This document shows, piece after piece, positions 43,062-51,798 of a stretch of DNA of 64,000 nucleotides. Under the pieces are notes generated by a model that searched no databases, was not told where the DNA came from, and worked only from the letters and a program-made list of their open reading frames with translations. How positions within the stretch are numbered: the stretch's first letter is position 1; the number at the start of each line of letters is the position of its first letter. Source of the stretch: Aestuariispira insulae (GTDB lineage Bacteria > Pseudomonadota > Alphaproteobacteria > UBA8366 > Aestuariispiraceae); assembly GCF_003385955.1 (NCBI RefSeq), contig NZ_QRDW01000005.1, positions 310,001-374,000 of the forward strand, given 5' to 3'. The translations under genes and the position numbers were made by a program.

Positions 43062-44219
43062 TCAGCTCAACAGCACGACACCGGCATCCGGTGCCCAGGT
43101 GACATAGACCCGGTCATCCCAGGTGATCTTGCGTTCTACCACGCGTTCCTTGTTGGTGCGGGCCATGGTCACCATGGTGCCACTGTCCAGTTTGATATGA
43201 TAAATTGATAGATTGCCCAGATAGCCAATATCCCAAACCTGGCCGGTCATGCAGTTGGTGTTGGGATCGTCGGGGGCTTCCAAGTTAATATACATTTTCT
43301 CGGGCCTGACCGCGACCCAGACAGTGGCGCCATCGGCGGCGTCAATCCCATGGTCGGCGCGGATGGTGCAGCCGGCTTCCTGGGACTGGATCAGCACATG
43401 GTCGCGTGCATTTTCGGCGACCCGCCCTTCAAAAATATTCACTTCGCCAAGGAAATTCGCCACATAGCGGGAATTGGGGACTTCGTATATCTCGGTCGGG
43501 GTGGCGGTCTGGATGATCCGCCCATGATCCATCACCGCAATGCGCGAGGACACGGTCATGGCCTCTTCCTGGTCATGGGTCACGATCACGAAGGTGATGC
43601 CGGTTTCTTCCTGAATATTCATCAGTTCGAATTGGGTCCGGGTGCGCAGTTTTTTATCGAGCGCGCCTAGCGGCTCATCCAGCAGCAGCATCTTGGGCTT
43701 TTTCACCAAGCTGCGCGCGAGCGCCACACGCTGGCGCTGGCCGCCGGACAGCTGATGGGGCTTGCGTTTGGCGAATTGTTCCAATTGGACCATCGAGATG
43801 ACTTCATCGACTCGGGTCTTGATTTCGGGCGAAGGAACCCCGTCCTGTTTGAGACCGAAGGCAATATTCTTTTCCACATTCATATGCGGGAAAAGCGCGT
43901 AGGACTGGAACATCATATTCACCGGCCGCAGATAGGGCGGCACTTTGGACATATCCTCACCATCCAGCAGGATCCTGCCGCTGGTCGGTTGCTCAAATCC
44001 TGCCAGCATGCGCAGCAATGTGGTCTTGCCACAGCCACTGGGGCCGAGCAGTGAGAAGAACTCGGATTTGAAGATATCCAGCGAGATATTATCGACCGCG
44101 GTGAAGTCCCCAAATTTCTTGGTGACATTTTCCAGCCGGATATAGGGCTCCTGACTGGGATCTTTCCAGGCCTCGACAGTTGTTTGCCGATTGTTGCCAG
44201 ACGGGATGGCTGTCATCAT
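43062..44219 (-). CDS. potG: Polyamine ABC transporter ATP-binding protein
   Basis: A 385-residue ATPase. Walker A is GPSGCGKTTLLRM, the signature is LSGGQRQRVALARSL, and Walker B is MLLLDEPLGALD with the switch His in VTHDQEEA. The C-terminal ~120 residues form the TOBE domain (FLGEVNIFEGRV, VAVRPEKMYI), typical of PotA/PotG. It drives putrescine or spermidine uptake with PotF, PotH and PotI. A strong hairpin separates it from potF. Confidence 0.95.
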   Translation of the reverse strand: MMTAIPSGNNRQTTVEAWKDPSQEPYIRLENVTKKFGDFTAVDNISLDIFKSEFFSLLGPSGCGKTTLLRMLAGFEQPTSGRILLDGEDMSKVPPYLRPVNMMFQSYALFPHMNVEKNIAFGLKQDGVPSPEIKTRVDEVISMVQLEQFAKRKPHQLSGGQRQRVALARSLVKKPKMLLLDEPLGALDKKLRTRTQFELMNIQEETGITFVIVTHDQEEAMTVSSRIAVMDHGRIIQTATPTEIYEVPNSRYVANFLGEVNIFEGRVAENARDHVLIQSQEAGCTIRADHGIDAADGATVWVAVRPEKMYINLEAPDDPNTNCMTGQVWDIGYLGNLSIYHIKLDSGTMVTMARTNKERVVERKITWDDRVYVTWAPDAGVVLLS

Positions 44220-44245
44220 TAACCCCTTGAAAAAACGTTCTTATG

Positions 44246-44285
44246 ATCCGGCACCATGGCGGTCTACTGAACCATGGTGCCGGAT
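44246..44285 (-). promoter_or_regulatory. Intercistronic 14-bp hairpin between potF and potG
   Basis: A perfect 14-bp stem, ATCCGGCACCATGG pairing with CCATGGTGCCGGAT, with a 12-base loop. On the mRNA it lies 14 bases past the potF stop. A T-run follows after about 10 bases. It would partly terminate or protect the potF message against 3' decay, giving more binding protein than ATPase. Confidence 0.7.
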
Positions 44286-44299
44286 AGAAACCACCGCTG

Positions 44300-45406
44300 T
44301 TACTGGGCGCTTTTCACCTTGGTCCACAGACGGGTCACCGTCCGCTGGATTTTCGGCGGATAAGGGGTGGTGGTGTAGAGGCGTTTCAGGGCCTCTTCGG
44401 TCGGATAGATCGCCGGATCGCCGATAAGGTCTTCTTCGAGCATCGGCTGGGAGGCCTTGTTGCCGTTGGCGTAATAGACATAGTTGGTGGCCTTGGCGAT
44501 CACGTCGGCGTCCATTATATAATCAATGAATTTATGAGCCGCTTCGGCGTTGGGCGCATCAGCCGGGATCGCCATCATGTCAAACCACATCAGCGCGCCT
44601 TCCTTCGGCACGGAATAGACAACCGTGTTGCCGGTTTCATTTTCGTCGGCGCGGAACTGGGCCTGGAAGATGTCACCGGACCAGCCGACAGCCATGCAGA
44701 TGTCCCCATTGGCAAGGGCGGCAATATATTCGGAGGAATGGAATTTCTGGATGTAGGGGCGGATCTTGTCCAGAACCGCCTCGGCCTTGCGGATCACCTT
44801 TTTATCGTGGCTGTCCGGATCTTCCCCCAGATAGTTCAGGGCGGCCGGGATCAGTTCATCGGCGGCGTCCAGGACGTGAATGCCGCAATCGGCGAATTTG
44901 GAAACCACATCCGGATTAAAGAACATATCCCAGGAATCAACCGGTGCGTCCGGCATGCGTTCCTTGATTTTTTCTTCCACATACCCGATGCCGGTGGTGC
45001 CCCACATATAGTTGACGGCATATTCGTTGCCGGGGTCATAGGTGGCGGTGCGTTCCTGTACCATGTCCCACAGATTGCCGTAATTGCTCAGCTTGGACTT
45101 GTCGAGCTTCTGGAACACACCTGCCTTGATCATGCGTTGCAGGAACGTCGCAGAGGGGACGACCACGTCGTAACCAGATCCCCCGGCCAACATCTTTGTT
45201 TCAAGGACATCGTTGGAATCGAATACGTCATATACAACCTTGATGCCGGTTTCCTTTTCGAAATCGGCCAGGATCGATTCATCAATATAGTCGGACCAGT
45301 TATATACATTCACCACATCATTCGCGGCGACTGCCATCTGCGCGCTCAGCACGGTGGCGGTCACACCGGCGATGGTGTTCCGGATGATTTTTCTGTCGAT
45401 TTTCAT
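44300..45406 (-). CDS. potF: Periplasmic putrescine/spermidine-binding protein
   Basis: A 368-residue binding protein with a signal peptide (about residues 1-27, ending AVAA-N). The mature protein starts VVNVYNWSDYIDES, the typical PotF/PotD opening. Ligand-site residues of this family appear in SGYDVVVPSATFLQRM and in the CMAVGWSGDIFQ stretch. The gene order potF-G-H-I is standard. The start has no near ribosome site that is strong, but a small hairpin (GTGCCG with CGGCAC, 45451-45467) lies upstream. A TetR-family gene precedes it on the same strand. Putrescine rather than spermidine is only weakly supported. Confidence 0.95.
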   Translation of the reverse strand: MKIDRKIIRNTIAGVTATVLSAQMAVAANDVVNVYNWSDYIDESILADFEKETGIKVVYDVFDSNDVLETKMLAGGSGYDVVVPSATFLQRMIKAGVFQKLDKSKLSNYGNLWDMVQERTATYDPGNEYAVNYMWGTTGIGYVEEKIKERMPDAPVDSWDMFFNPDVVSKFADCGIHVLDAADELIPAALNYLGEDPDSHDKKVIRKAEAVLDKIRPYIQKFHSSEYIAALANGDICMAVGWSGDIFQAQFRADENETGNTVVYSVPKEGALMWFDMMAIPADAPNAEAAHKFIDYIMDADVIAKATNYVYYANGNKASQPMLEEDLIGDPAIYPTEEALKRLYTTTPYPPKIQRTVTRLWTKVKSAQ

Positions 45407-45539
45407 CGCTTGCTCCCTGTTTTATCAAATTCACGATGGTTGGTGGATCTGTGCCGCACACCGGCACGAAAAAGCCTCAATAACGCCTGCTATAAGATAC
45501 ACCCCCTTTAGCTCGATGACACTATGCTATGTTGTTAAG

Positions 45540-46250
45540 TCACATGTCCAAAACGGTTTTTTCCGCTTTCATGGGCACCGGCGCGATGACCGCGCCATCC
45601 CGGCCGATATGGCGCGGAAAGCAGAGTGACAGGAAACCGGCCATGATCCGCCAGGCTTCTGTCGGGTTGAATTTTCTGTGCGGCATAACCAGGGAATGCC
45701 ACAGCCCTTCCGCGGTTGATTCCAGCCCTCTGGCCATTTGTTCCGGCACCAGGTCATATTGGCCGGCCTGGATGATCTCCCGGCAGAGGCGCAATGTGGT
45801 GCGGTAGCGGTCATCATCCCGCTCGCCGCATAGTTCCGAATAGACCGGGCGCGATTTTGCCTCGCCCCAAAAGGCAAACCAGACCGCCAGGTTGCGCGGA
45901 TTGCATATCATGGGATCAAAATCCGCCTCAAAAATCTTCACCAGCCGCGTCACGGCGTCAGGTGCGGCCTTATGATAGCGCTCCAGCCAGTGATTGCGAT
46001 AGCGCCGGGACAGATGCTGCAGGGTCTCGGTGAGCAGGATTTCCTTGGATTGGAAATGAAAGTTCACGATGCCCCGGGACAGGCCGGCCCCTTTGGCGAC
46101 ATCGGCAATGGTAGTGTCGTTCAAACCACGTTCGGCGATTGAATCCATGGTCGATTCAATCAGCTCGCGGCGGCGCTTTGCCTTGATGGTTTCCCGGTTG
46201 CCGGCACTGATCCCGGCAGGGGCGGGTGTGGTCTTTTCAACGGCAGCCAC
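45540..46250 (-). CDS. TetR-family (BetI-like) regulator, probable polyamine regulon repressor
   Basis: A 236-residue protein. The N-terminal HTH reads ESTMDSIAERGLNDTTIADV then AKGAGLSRGIVNFHF. The C-terminal part resembles the BetI/TetR_C_6 type, with AVWFAFWGEAKSRP and RTTLRLCREIIQAGQ. It is upstream of potF on the same strand and divergent from two PuuB-like genes. Two copies of the palindrome TGTGATCACA lie in the divergent gap, one overlapping its own promoter region. I infer that it binds this motif and senses a polyamine or a derived aldehyde. E. coli uses an unrelated XRE-cupin regulator (PuuR) for the same pathway. Confidence 0.88.
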   Translation of the reverse strand: MAAVEKTTPAPAGISAGNRETIKAKRRRELIESTMDSIAERGLNDTTIADVAKGAGLSRGIVNFHFQSKEILLTETLQHLSRRYRNHWLERYHKAAPDAVTRLVKIFEADFDPMICNPRNLAVWFAFWGEAKSRPVYSELCGERDDDRYRTTLRLCREIIQAGQYDLVPEQMARGLESTAEGLWHSLVMPHRKFNPTEAWRIMAGFLSLCFPRHIGRDGAVIAPVPMKAEKTVLDM

Positions 46251-46269
46251 AATGCCTCCTGTTCATTAT

Positions 46270-46283
46270 ATTTTGATCACATT
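46270..46283. promoter_or_regulatory. Operator site C near the tetR start (one mismatch)
   Basis: ATTTTGATCACATT differs from the core palindrome by one base (T for G at position 46273). It lies 20 bases upstream of the tetR start codon, where autorepression would be expected. Confidence 0.5.
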
Positions 46284-46379
46284 TTTCAAAAACCATATAT
46301 AAACTGCGGTTCATGCGCAAACAAATTATTGAACGAGGGTTCAGTTTTTTGTGGACGGCAAGACGGCGGCATGACAATC

Positions 46380-46389
46380 TGTGATCACA
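46380..46389. promoter_or_regulatory. Operator site D upstream of the PuuB-like genes
   Basis: TGTGATCACA is exact, and is followed by TTT as in the other sites. It lies 75 bases upstream of the first oxidase start and 110 bases from site C. Confidence 0.6.
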
Positions 46390-46463
46390 TTTCGGGGCAT
46401 ATTTGCGGATAACCCCCCGAAAAAATAACAAAGAAGTTGAACAGGTGAGTTGGAATTTTGGTG

Positions 46464-47834
46464 ATGGCTGGTCTGCGGTCTCTTTATCACGAAAGTCTCT
46501 ATGACACGGCATTGGTGCCCAGCTATTGGGAGGAATCCTATGGGGCACGCCAGGATCATGGCACGATGCTGGAAGGGGACGCGGAATGTGATGTAGCGAT
46601 TATCGGCGGTGGCTATACCGGCCTGTCAGCGGCACTGCATCTGGCCCGTGATTTTGGCATTGATGTGGCGGTGTTGGAATCCGGGCCCATGGGCTGGGGG
46701 GCGTCAGGCCGCAATGGTGGCTTCAACTGTCTGCCTGCCAGCAAAATGACAACCAATCAGATGATCCGGAAATACGGTCTGGATGATACCAAAGCTTTTT
46801 GGCGGGCCCAGTTGGACGGCGTGGATCTGGTGGAAGAATTGGCCCAGAGCGAGGGTTTTGAGATTGACCGCCAGGGCGATGGCAATCTGGAAGTGGCGCA
46901 CCGTCCGGGCATGATGGCGGAATTGCAAGAGGCGGCTGATCAGATGACGCGCCTTTTTGGCATCGAAACCCGGACCTTTTCGGCAGGGGCGTTTGCCGAA
47001 ATCGGCTATCGGTCGACTGAACAGTTCGGCGCGCTGCACATGAAAGCGGGCTATGCCCTCAATCCGCTGAAATTGGCACTGGGCCTGGCGGGAGCGGCGG
47101 AGCGTCACGGCGTTCGCCTGCACCCCCATTCGACGGTGACAGGCTGGCGTAAGGACGGGGCCTGGCATCTCCTGGAAACTGCGACGGGTTGCCTGCGGGC
47201 CAAACGGGTGCTGATGGCGACCAACGGCTTCACCCGGGAAGGCATGCATAAATCCTTTGATGACCGTCTGCTGCCGGTGCAAAGCAATATCATCACGACG
47301 CGCGCCCTTAGCCCGGAGGAACTGGCGGCCCATAACTGGCAAGTCGAAGAGCCGATCTGCAACACCCGCAACATGCTGTTTTATTTCCGGATGCTGAAAG
47401 ATCGCCGCCTGTTGTTTGGTGCACGCGGCGACTGGACCGGCCGGCCGGAGGATGGCCGGAAGATGAAAGCCTGGATGATCAAACGCCTGGGCGAGGTGTT
47501 TCCCCATTGGCGCGATGTGGAGATCAGTCATTATTGGCGCGGGCTTGTTTGCATGTCCCAGAAACTAGCCCCCTCGCTTGGCCGTGATGAGGCGGATCCC
47601 AGCCTGTTTTACAGCTACGGCTATCATGCCAACGGTGTGAATACCGCGCCTTGGTCCGGGCGGGCGATGGCCCGCCTTATCGCCGGACAGGAAGGGGCTG
47701 ATGCAGCCATTCCCGCCGTCATGAAAGGCACAGCCAGCCGGTTTCCGTTTGCCGGTCTGCGGATTTGGTATCTGCGCGCGGCGGCCTCCTGGTATCGGTG
47801 GCAGGATGACCGTCAGTTATGGCCGCGAAACTGA
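46464..47834 (+). CDS. FAD-dependent oxidoreductase, probable gamma-glutamylputrescine oxidase (copy 1)
   Basis: A 456-residue DAO-type flavoenzyme. FAD binding is shown by CDVAIIGGGYTGLSAALHLA near residue 45 and GWGASGRNGG after it. The C-terminal FAD motif is SYGYHANGVNTAPW. In the Puu pathway PuuB oxidises gamma-glutamylputrescine to the aldehyde and H2O2. It lies divergent from tetR-potFGHI and is followed by a second oxidase, so it probably acts on a product of one of the two PuuA-like ligases. The Met at 46464 is used. Other D-amino-acid or sarcosine-type oxidations are possible. Confidence 0.82.
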   Translation: MAGLRSLYHESLYDTALVPSYWEESYGARQDHGTMLEGDAECDVAIIGGGYTGLSAALHLARDFGIDVAVLESGPMGWGASGRNGGFNCLPASKMTTNQMIRKYGLDDTKAFWRAQLDGVDLVEELAQSEGFEIDRQGDGNLEVAHRPGMMAELQEAADQMTRLFGIETRTFSAGAFAEIGYRSTEQFGALHMKAGYALNPLKLALGLAGAAERHGVRLHPHSTVTGWRKDGAWHLLETATGCLRAKRVLMATNGFTREGMHKSFDDRLLPVQSNIITTRALSPEELAAHNWQVEEPICNTRNMLFYFRMLKDRRLLFGARGDWTGRPEDGRKMKAWMIKRLGEVFPHWRDVEISHYWRGLVCMSQKLAPSLGRDEADPSLFYSYGYHANGVNTAPWSGRAMARLIAGQEGADAAIPAVMKGTASRFPFAGLRIWYLRAAASWYRWQDDRQLWPRN

Positions 47835-47876
47835 CAAATAATTCAAATTCAAGTATCGAGTGACAAGGTGAGAGAC

Positions 47877-49166
47877 ATGACCCATCCCCAGCATACCGGA
47901 TCCTATTATGCCGCGACAGCAATCGGTGACCATGAGCGACCGCGGTTAAAGGGCGAGAAGAATGTGGATATCTGCGTGATCGGCGGCGGGTTCACCGGTC
48001 TCTCTTCGGCCCTGCATCTGGCGGAGAAGGGCTATTCCGTGGTGCTGTTGGAAGGCCAGCGGTTGGGCTGGGGGGCATCCGGGCGCAATGGCGGGCTTGT
48101 TTGCACAGGCCAGCGCAAGGATCAGGCGGAGTTGGAAGAACTGGTGGGGATGGAGGATGCCCGCCTGCTTTGGGATTATTCCGAAGAGGCCAAGCGGGTT
48201 CAAAAAGCGCTGATCGACAAATATCAGATCCCTTGTGACTATAAGCCCGGCATTTTGACCTGCGCCTATAAGAAATCCCATGTACCGGAACTGGCGGAGC
48301 ATGCGGAGCATCTCAACAAGCATTATGGCTATGACCAGATCCGCGCCGTGGATGATGCGGAAATGCATGAAATGCTGGCGACGCCCCTTTATTATGGCGG
48401 CTGCATTGATATGGGGGCGGCGCACCTGCATCCCTTGAATTATGCGTTGGGCCTGGCCGGGGCTGCTGAACAGGCAGGGGCAGAGCTGTTTGAGGATTCC
48501 CAGGTGCTGTCCCTGGATCGTTCGGCTAATGGCAATGTGGCCAAAACCGCCGAAGGGGTGGTGAAATCCAAATATGTGGTGGTCGCCTGCAATGGCTATC
48601 TGGGCAAATTGGTCCCGGAAATCGCGCCATCCATCATGCCGATCAACAATTTCATGGTGGCGACAGAAAGCCTGGGGGAAGAGGGCGCGCGCGCCCTGAT
48701 CCGTGATGATGTGGCAATCGATGCTACTAAATTCGTGGTCGATTATTACCGCTGCTCTGCCGATCACCGGCTTCTTTTTGGCGGGGGGGAGAATTATTCC
48801 TCGAACTTCCCCGCCGACATCAAAGGCTTTGTCCGCAAATATATGCTGGATGTCTTCCCGCAGCTCAAAGATGTGAAACTGGAATATGGCTGGGGCGGCA
48901 CCCTTTCCATCACTATGAACCGCATGCCGGCCTTTGGCCGTCTGGATCACGGCCTGTTTTATGCGCAGGGCTTTTCCGGCCAGGGCGTTCTGTTGACCAC
49001 CATGGCGGGCAAGGTGATCGCAGAAGCGGTCTCCGGCACGGCAGAACGGTTCGATGTTTTCGCCAGGGTCCCGACCCGGAATTTCCCCGGCGGTACTTTG
49101 CTGCGCTATCCGGGCTTGGTGGCTGGCATGCTCTATTATTCCATGCTGGATAAGTTGGGGAATTAA
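47877..49166 (+). CDS. FAD-dependent oxidoreductase, probable gamma-glutamylputrescine oxidase (copy 2)
   Basis: A 429-residue DAO-type flavoenzyme with DICVIGGGFTGLSSALHLAE and GWGASGRNGG close to the N-terminus. The PuuB-like start (GSYYAATAIG) and C-terminal RMPAFGRLDHGLFYAQGFSG fit gamma-glutamylputrescine oxidase better than copy 1 does. The ATG at 47877 follows AAGGTGAG, 42 bases after copy 1. Two oxidases mirror the two ligases at 9-11 kb, perhaps one pair per amine substrate. Confidence 0.85.
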   Translation: MTHPQHTGSYYAATAIGDHERPRLKGEKNVDICVIGGGFTGLSSALHLAEKGYSVVLLEGQRLGWGASGRNGGLVCTGQRKDQAELEELVGMEDARLLWDYSEEAKRVQKALIDKYQIPCDYKPGILTCAYKKSHVPELAEHAEHLNKHYGYDQIRAVDDAEMHEMLATPLYYGGCIDMGAAHLHPLNYALGLAGAAEQAGAELFEDSQVLSLDRSANGNVAKTAEGVVKSKYVVVACNGYLGKLVPEIAPSIMPINNFMVATESLGEEGARALIRDDVAIDATKFVVDYYRCSADHRLLFGGGENYSSNFPADIKGFVRKYMLDVFPQLKDVKLEYGWGGTLSITMNRMPAFGRLDHGLFYAQGFSGQGVLLTTMAGKVIAEAVSGTAERFDVFARVPTRNFPGGTLLRYPGLVAGMLYYSMLDKLGN

Positions 49167-49215
49167 GGCTGATCTTCCTCTGTTTTGATGTGATTAAATA
49201 GGTTACTATATTTAA

Positions 49216-49230
49216 TTAATCTTATATTAA
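49216..49230 (+). promoter_or_regulatory. CtrA-type box upstream of the PAS-GGDEF-EAL gene
   Basis: TTAATCTTATATTAA is an exact TTAA-N7-TTAA, the CtrA full-site consensus in alphaproteobacteria. It lies 71 bases before the start at 49301. The surrounding stretch is very AT-rich, so chance occurrence is possible. Confidence 0.4.
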
Positions 49231-49300
49231 GATGAAGTAGGCAAATTGACAGTCGGATGAAAGGCTTTGGTGGCATTAGTACGCAAGGGGGCGTCAAGCC

Positions 49301-51784
49301 ATGGCAAGCTTTCAACAGGTCCTTGATCGACCTTCCAATTCCTTCACCGAAGATGATGTTGTAAAGGCATTGAATGCCTGCAAGGCGGGGCTGCTCTTTC
49401 TGGACGGAGGGCGGACAATCTGTGCTTTCAACGATTTTTTTGAAAAAATGATCACCCCTCCAGAAGGGCCGACTATCCTGGAAGTCGGCATTGACTGCGA
49501 AGAATTGATTTGGCGGGTGGTTCAATATGGCTTGGTACCTTCCGCTCTTCCGAACCCGTCGGGATGGCTTGAAAAGAACCTACCGAGAATGCTCTCCGAC
49601 GAAGATGAATATGATTTAATCCTCAATAATCACCGGATATTGACGCTTCGTGTGATCCGGATTTCGGATGACCGTCAGATAATGACTGCAGTTGATAAGA
49701 CAGACATGATGGAGCTGGAAAAGCGCAGCGGAGAGATTTGGGGTAATCTGGAAGCGGCGCTGGACGGTATGAGCGAGGGGTTCTGCGTCCTGGATAAGGA
49801 AATGAAGGTCGCTTTATGGAACGATAAATTCTATTCCTTCCTCGAATTGCCCGATCATCTGCATGGCCCGGGAGTATTATTTGACGATATTTTGGTGGAG
49901 ATTGCCAAATACAAAGAACTCTCGGGTGAAAAGGCCGGCGCGGCTGGTATTGACGAGGTCCGTACCAGAGGAACTTGTGAGGCGGGCACCCTTTATGTTG
50001 AGACAAGTTCCGGGCGGAAGGTTGAGATCCGTTTCGGGGAATCACCGCGTGGCGGCCTCATTGTGCTGGCGCTGGATATCACCAGGCAAAAGCGGATAGA
50101 AAAGGCCCTGGCCTACAGTTACCGCTCACTGCTTTCGGTCGTGGACGCGGTGCCCGCCATAATCGACTCGAAAGATGCAGAGGGGCGCTATCTTTTTGTG
50201 AATGATGGGTTTGTCCGGCATTCCGGAATCGCGCGCGAGGAGGTGGTCGGCAAAACCTCTGAGGAGCTTTTTGGCGGGGTTGGCGGTCGCTGGATGGATT
50301 TACTGGATAGCCATCTGATCCAAAGCCATGCAGATAGCTATACGGTGGAAGAGACCTTCGGGTTTCCCAACAGCAGCGTGAAAAACTGGTTAACAAAGAA
50401 AGCCGTGACCACGGGGGGTGAGGGGATGCCCCCCAGTGTTTTAACGGTACGCTTTGATGTATCGGATAAGATTGATGCGGAACTCCAGCTGGATCGCGCT
50501 ATTCATAACGATTCCCTTACAGGTCTTCCTAATCGCGACAGTTTGAGTGAACATTTGCAGGAAACACTGGACCAATATGAAGGAAGTGAGCATCGTTTTG
50601 GTCTGATTTTCATCCATATTTCCGGTTTCTCACGCGTGAATGTGGCGCTGGGTCACCATTATGGCGACAGATTGTTGAAGATTTTGTCTGAGCGGTTGGT
50701 AAACATAATCAGGAAAGATGATTTTCTCGCGCGCAGCGGAGGGAATGAATTTGCGATTTTGTCCTATCAGATTAACGGTCGCGAGTCGCTTTGCCAGTTC
50801 TCTCAGAGGATCAGGTCTGTGATTGAGGCACCGATAGAATTGGATGGACAGATTGTCCATGTGACCGGGCGGATCGGTATCTCAATTTATCCACAGAACG
50901 GCACAGAGAAGAACCAGCTCCTGCGAGCGGCCGATTTGGCACTCCAGTCAGCGGTAGGTAGTCCGGAACAATGCAGCTGTTTTTATCTTCAGGACGCCTA
51001 TAGCGATATTAAGCACCTGCTGAAACTTGAGAATGCCCTGCGGACGGCGGATTATGACCAGGAATTTCAGGTTCATTATCAGCCGCAATTCAGTTTGGTG
51101 ACCGGCAAGCTTGTTGGTTGTGAAGCGCTGCTGCGTTGGCGGCAGCCTGTATTGGGCTGGGTATCCCCCACGGAATTCATACCGGTGGCAGAGGAATGTG
51201 GGGCGATCTTCGATCTTGGCCGCTGGGTTTTGGAGACCGTGTGCCGGGATATGCAAAGCTGGCATGACAAAGGGGGCGAGGGGTGCCGGGTAGCAGTCAA
51301 CTATTCGGGCGTGCAGTTTTTCGGCGGGCATCTGGTGGAGGACCTTGAAGGTATTCTTGGCGGCTATAACATCAACCCTGGCCTGCTACAGGTTGAGGTT
51401 ACAGAAAATGTCGCGATGCAGGACATGGATGCAGCCTCAGAAACACTGAAAAAGATCAAGGAATTGGGTGTGCGTTTGTCGATTGATGATTTTGGCACCG
51501 GTTATTCCTCGCTTTCCTACCTCAAATCATTGCCATTTGACGAGTTAAAGGTCGACAAGAGCTTCGTCGATGATTTGCCGGAGGATAACAGTTGTGTCTC
51601 CGTTGTTCGCTCTATAATCGCCCTTGGCCACAATCTGGGGATGTCTGTTTTGGCGGAAGGGGTGGAAGACAAAGCTCAGCGTTCCTGCCTTCGTGAGGCT
51701 GGGTGCGATGACGCCCAAGGTTATTTTTTCGCCCGACCGCTTCCAAAAACAGAATTCGAAAAGATGCTATCGGATGCCGGTTAA
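49301..51784 (+). CDS. PAS-GGDEF-EAL signalling protein (degenerate GGDEF, intact EAL)
   Basis: An 827-residue cytoplasmic protein with no membrane helices. Residues ~20-120 and ~150-265 are PAS-like (the second contains GNLEAALDGMSEGFCVLDKE), and a third PAS spans ~270-385 with VDAVPAIIDSKD. Residues ~400-555 form a GGDEF domain with GGNEF (480-484) in place of GGDEF and HISGFSRVN in place of DIDxFKxxN; cyclase activity is unlikely. Residues ~565-820 are an intact EAL domain: EALLRW (E608), EVTENV, IDDFGTGYSSL (Asp near 729), DKSFVD and LAEGVED. The net action is probably c-di-GMP hydrolysis, tuned by the PAS domains and perhaps by GTP on the GGNEF domain. Confidence 0.92.
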   Translation: MASFQQVLDRPSNSFTEDDVVKALNACKAGLLFLDGGRTICAFNDFFEKMITPPEGPTILEVGIDCEELIWRVVQYGLVPSALPNPSGWLEKNLPRMLSDEDEYDLILNNHRILTLRVIRISDDRQIMTAVDKTDMMELEKRSGEIWGNLEAALDGMSEGFCVLDKEMKVALWNDKFYSFLELPDHLHGPGVLFDDILVEIAKYKELSGEKAGAAGIDEVRTRGTCEAGTLYVETSSGRKVEIRFGESPRGGLIVLALDITRQKRIEKALAYSYRSLLSVVDAVPAIIDSKDAEGRYLFVNDGFVRHSGIAREEVVGKTSEELFGGVGGRWMDLLDSHLIQSHADSYTVEETFGFPNSSVKNWLTKKAVTTGGEGMPPSVLTVRFDVSDKIDAELQLDRAIHNDSLTGLPNRDSLSEHLQETLDQYEGSEHRFGLIFIHISGFSRVNVALGHHYGDRLLKILSERLVNIIRKDDFLARSGGNEFAILSYQINGRESLCQFSQRIRSVIEAPIELDGQIVHVTGRIGISIYPQNGTEKNQLLRAADLALQSAVGSPEQCSCFYLQDAYSDIKHLLKLENALRTADYDQEFQVHYQPQFSLVTGKLVGCEALLRWRQPVLGWVSPTEFIPVAEECGAIFDLGRWVLETVCRDMQSWHDKGGEGCRVAVNYSGVQFFGGHLVEDLEGILGGYNINPGLLQVEVTENVAMQDMDAASETLKKIKELGVRLSIDDFGTGYSSLSYLKSLPFDELKVDKSFVDDLPEDNSCVSVVRSIIALGHNLGMSVLAEGVEDKAQRSCLREAGCDDAQGYFFARPLPKTEFEKMLSDAG

Positions 51785-51798
51785 GGCTTTCCGGTCGA

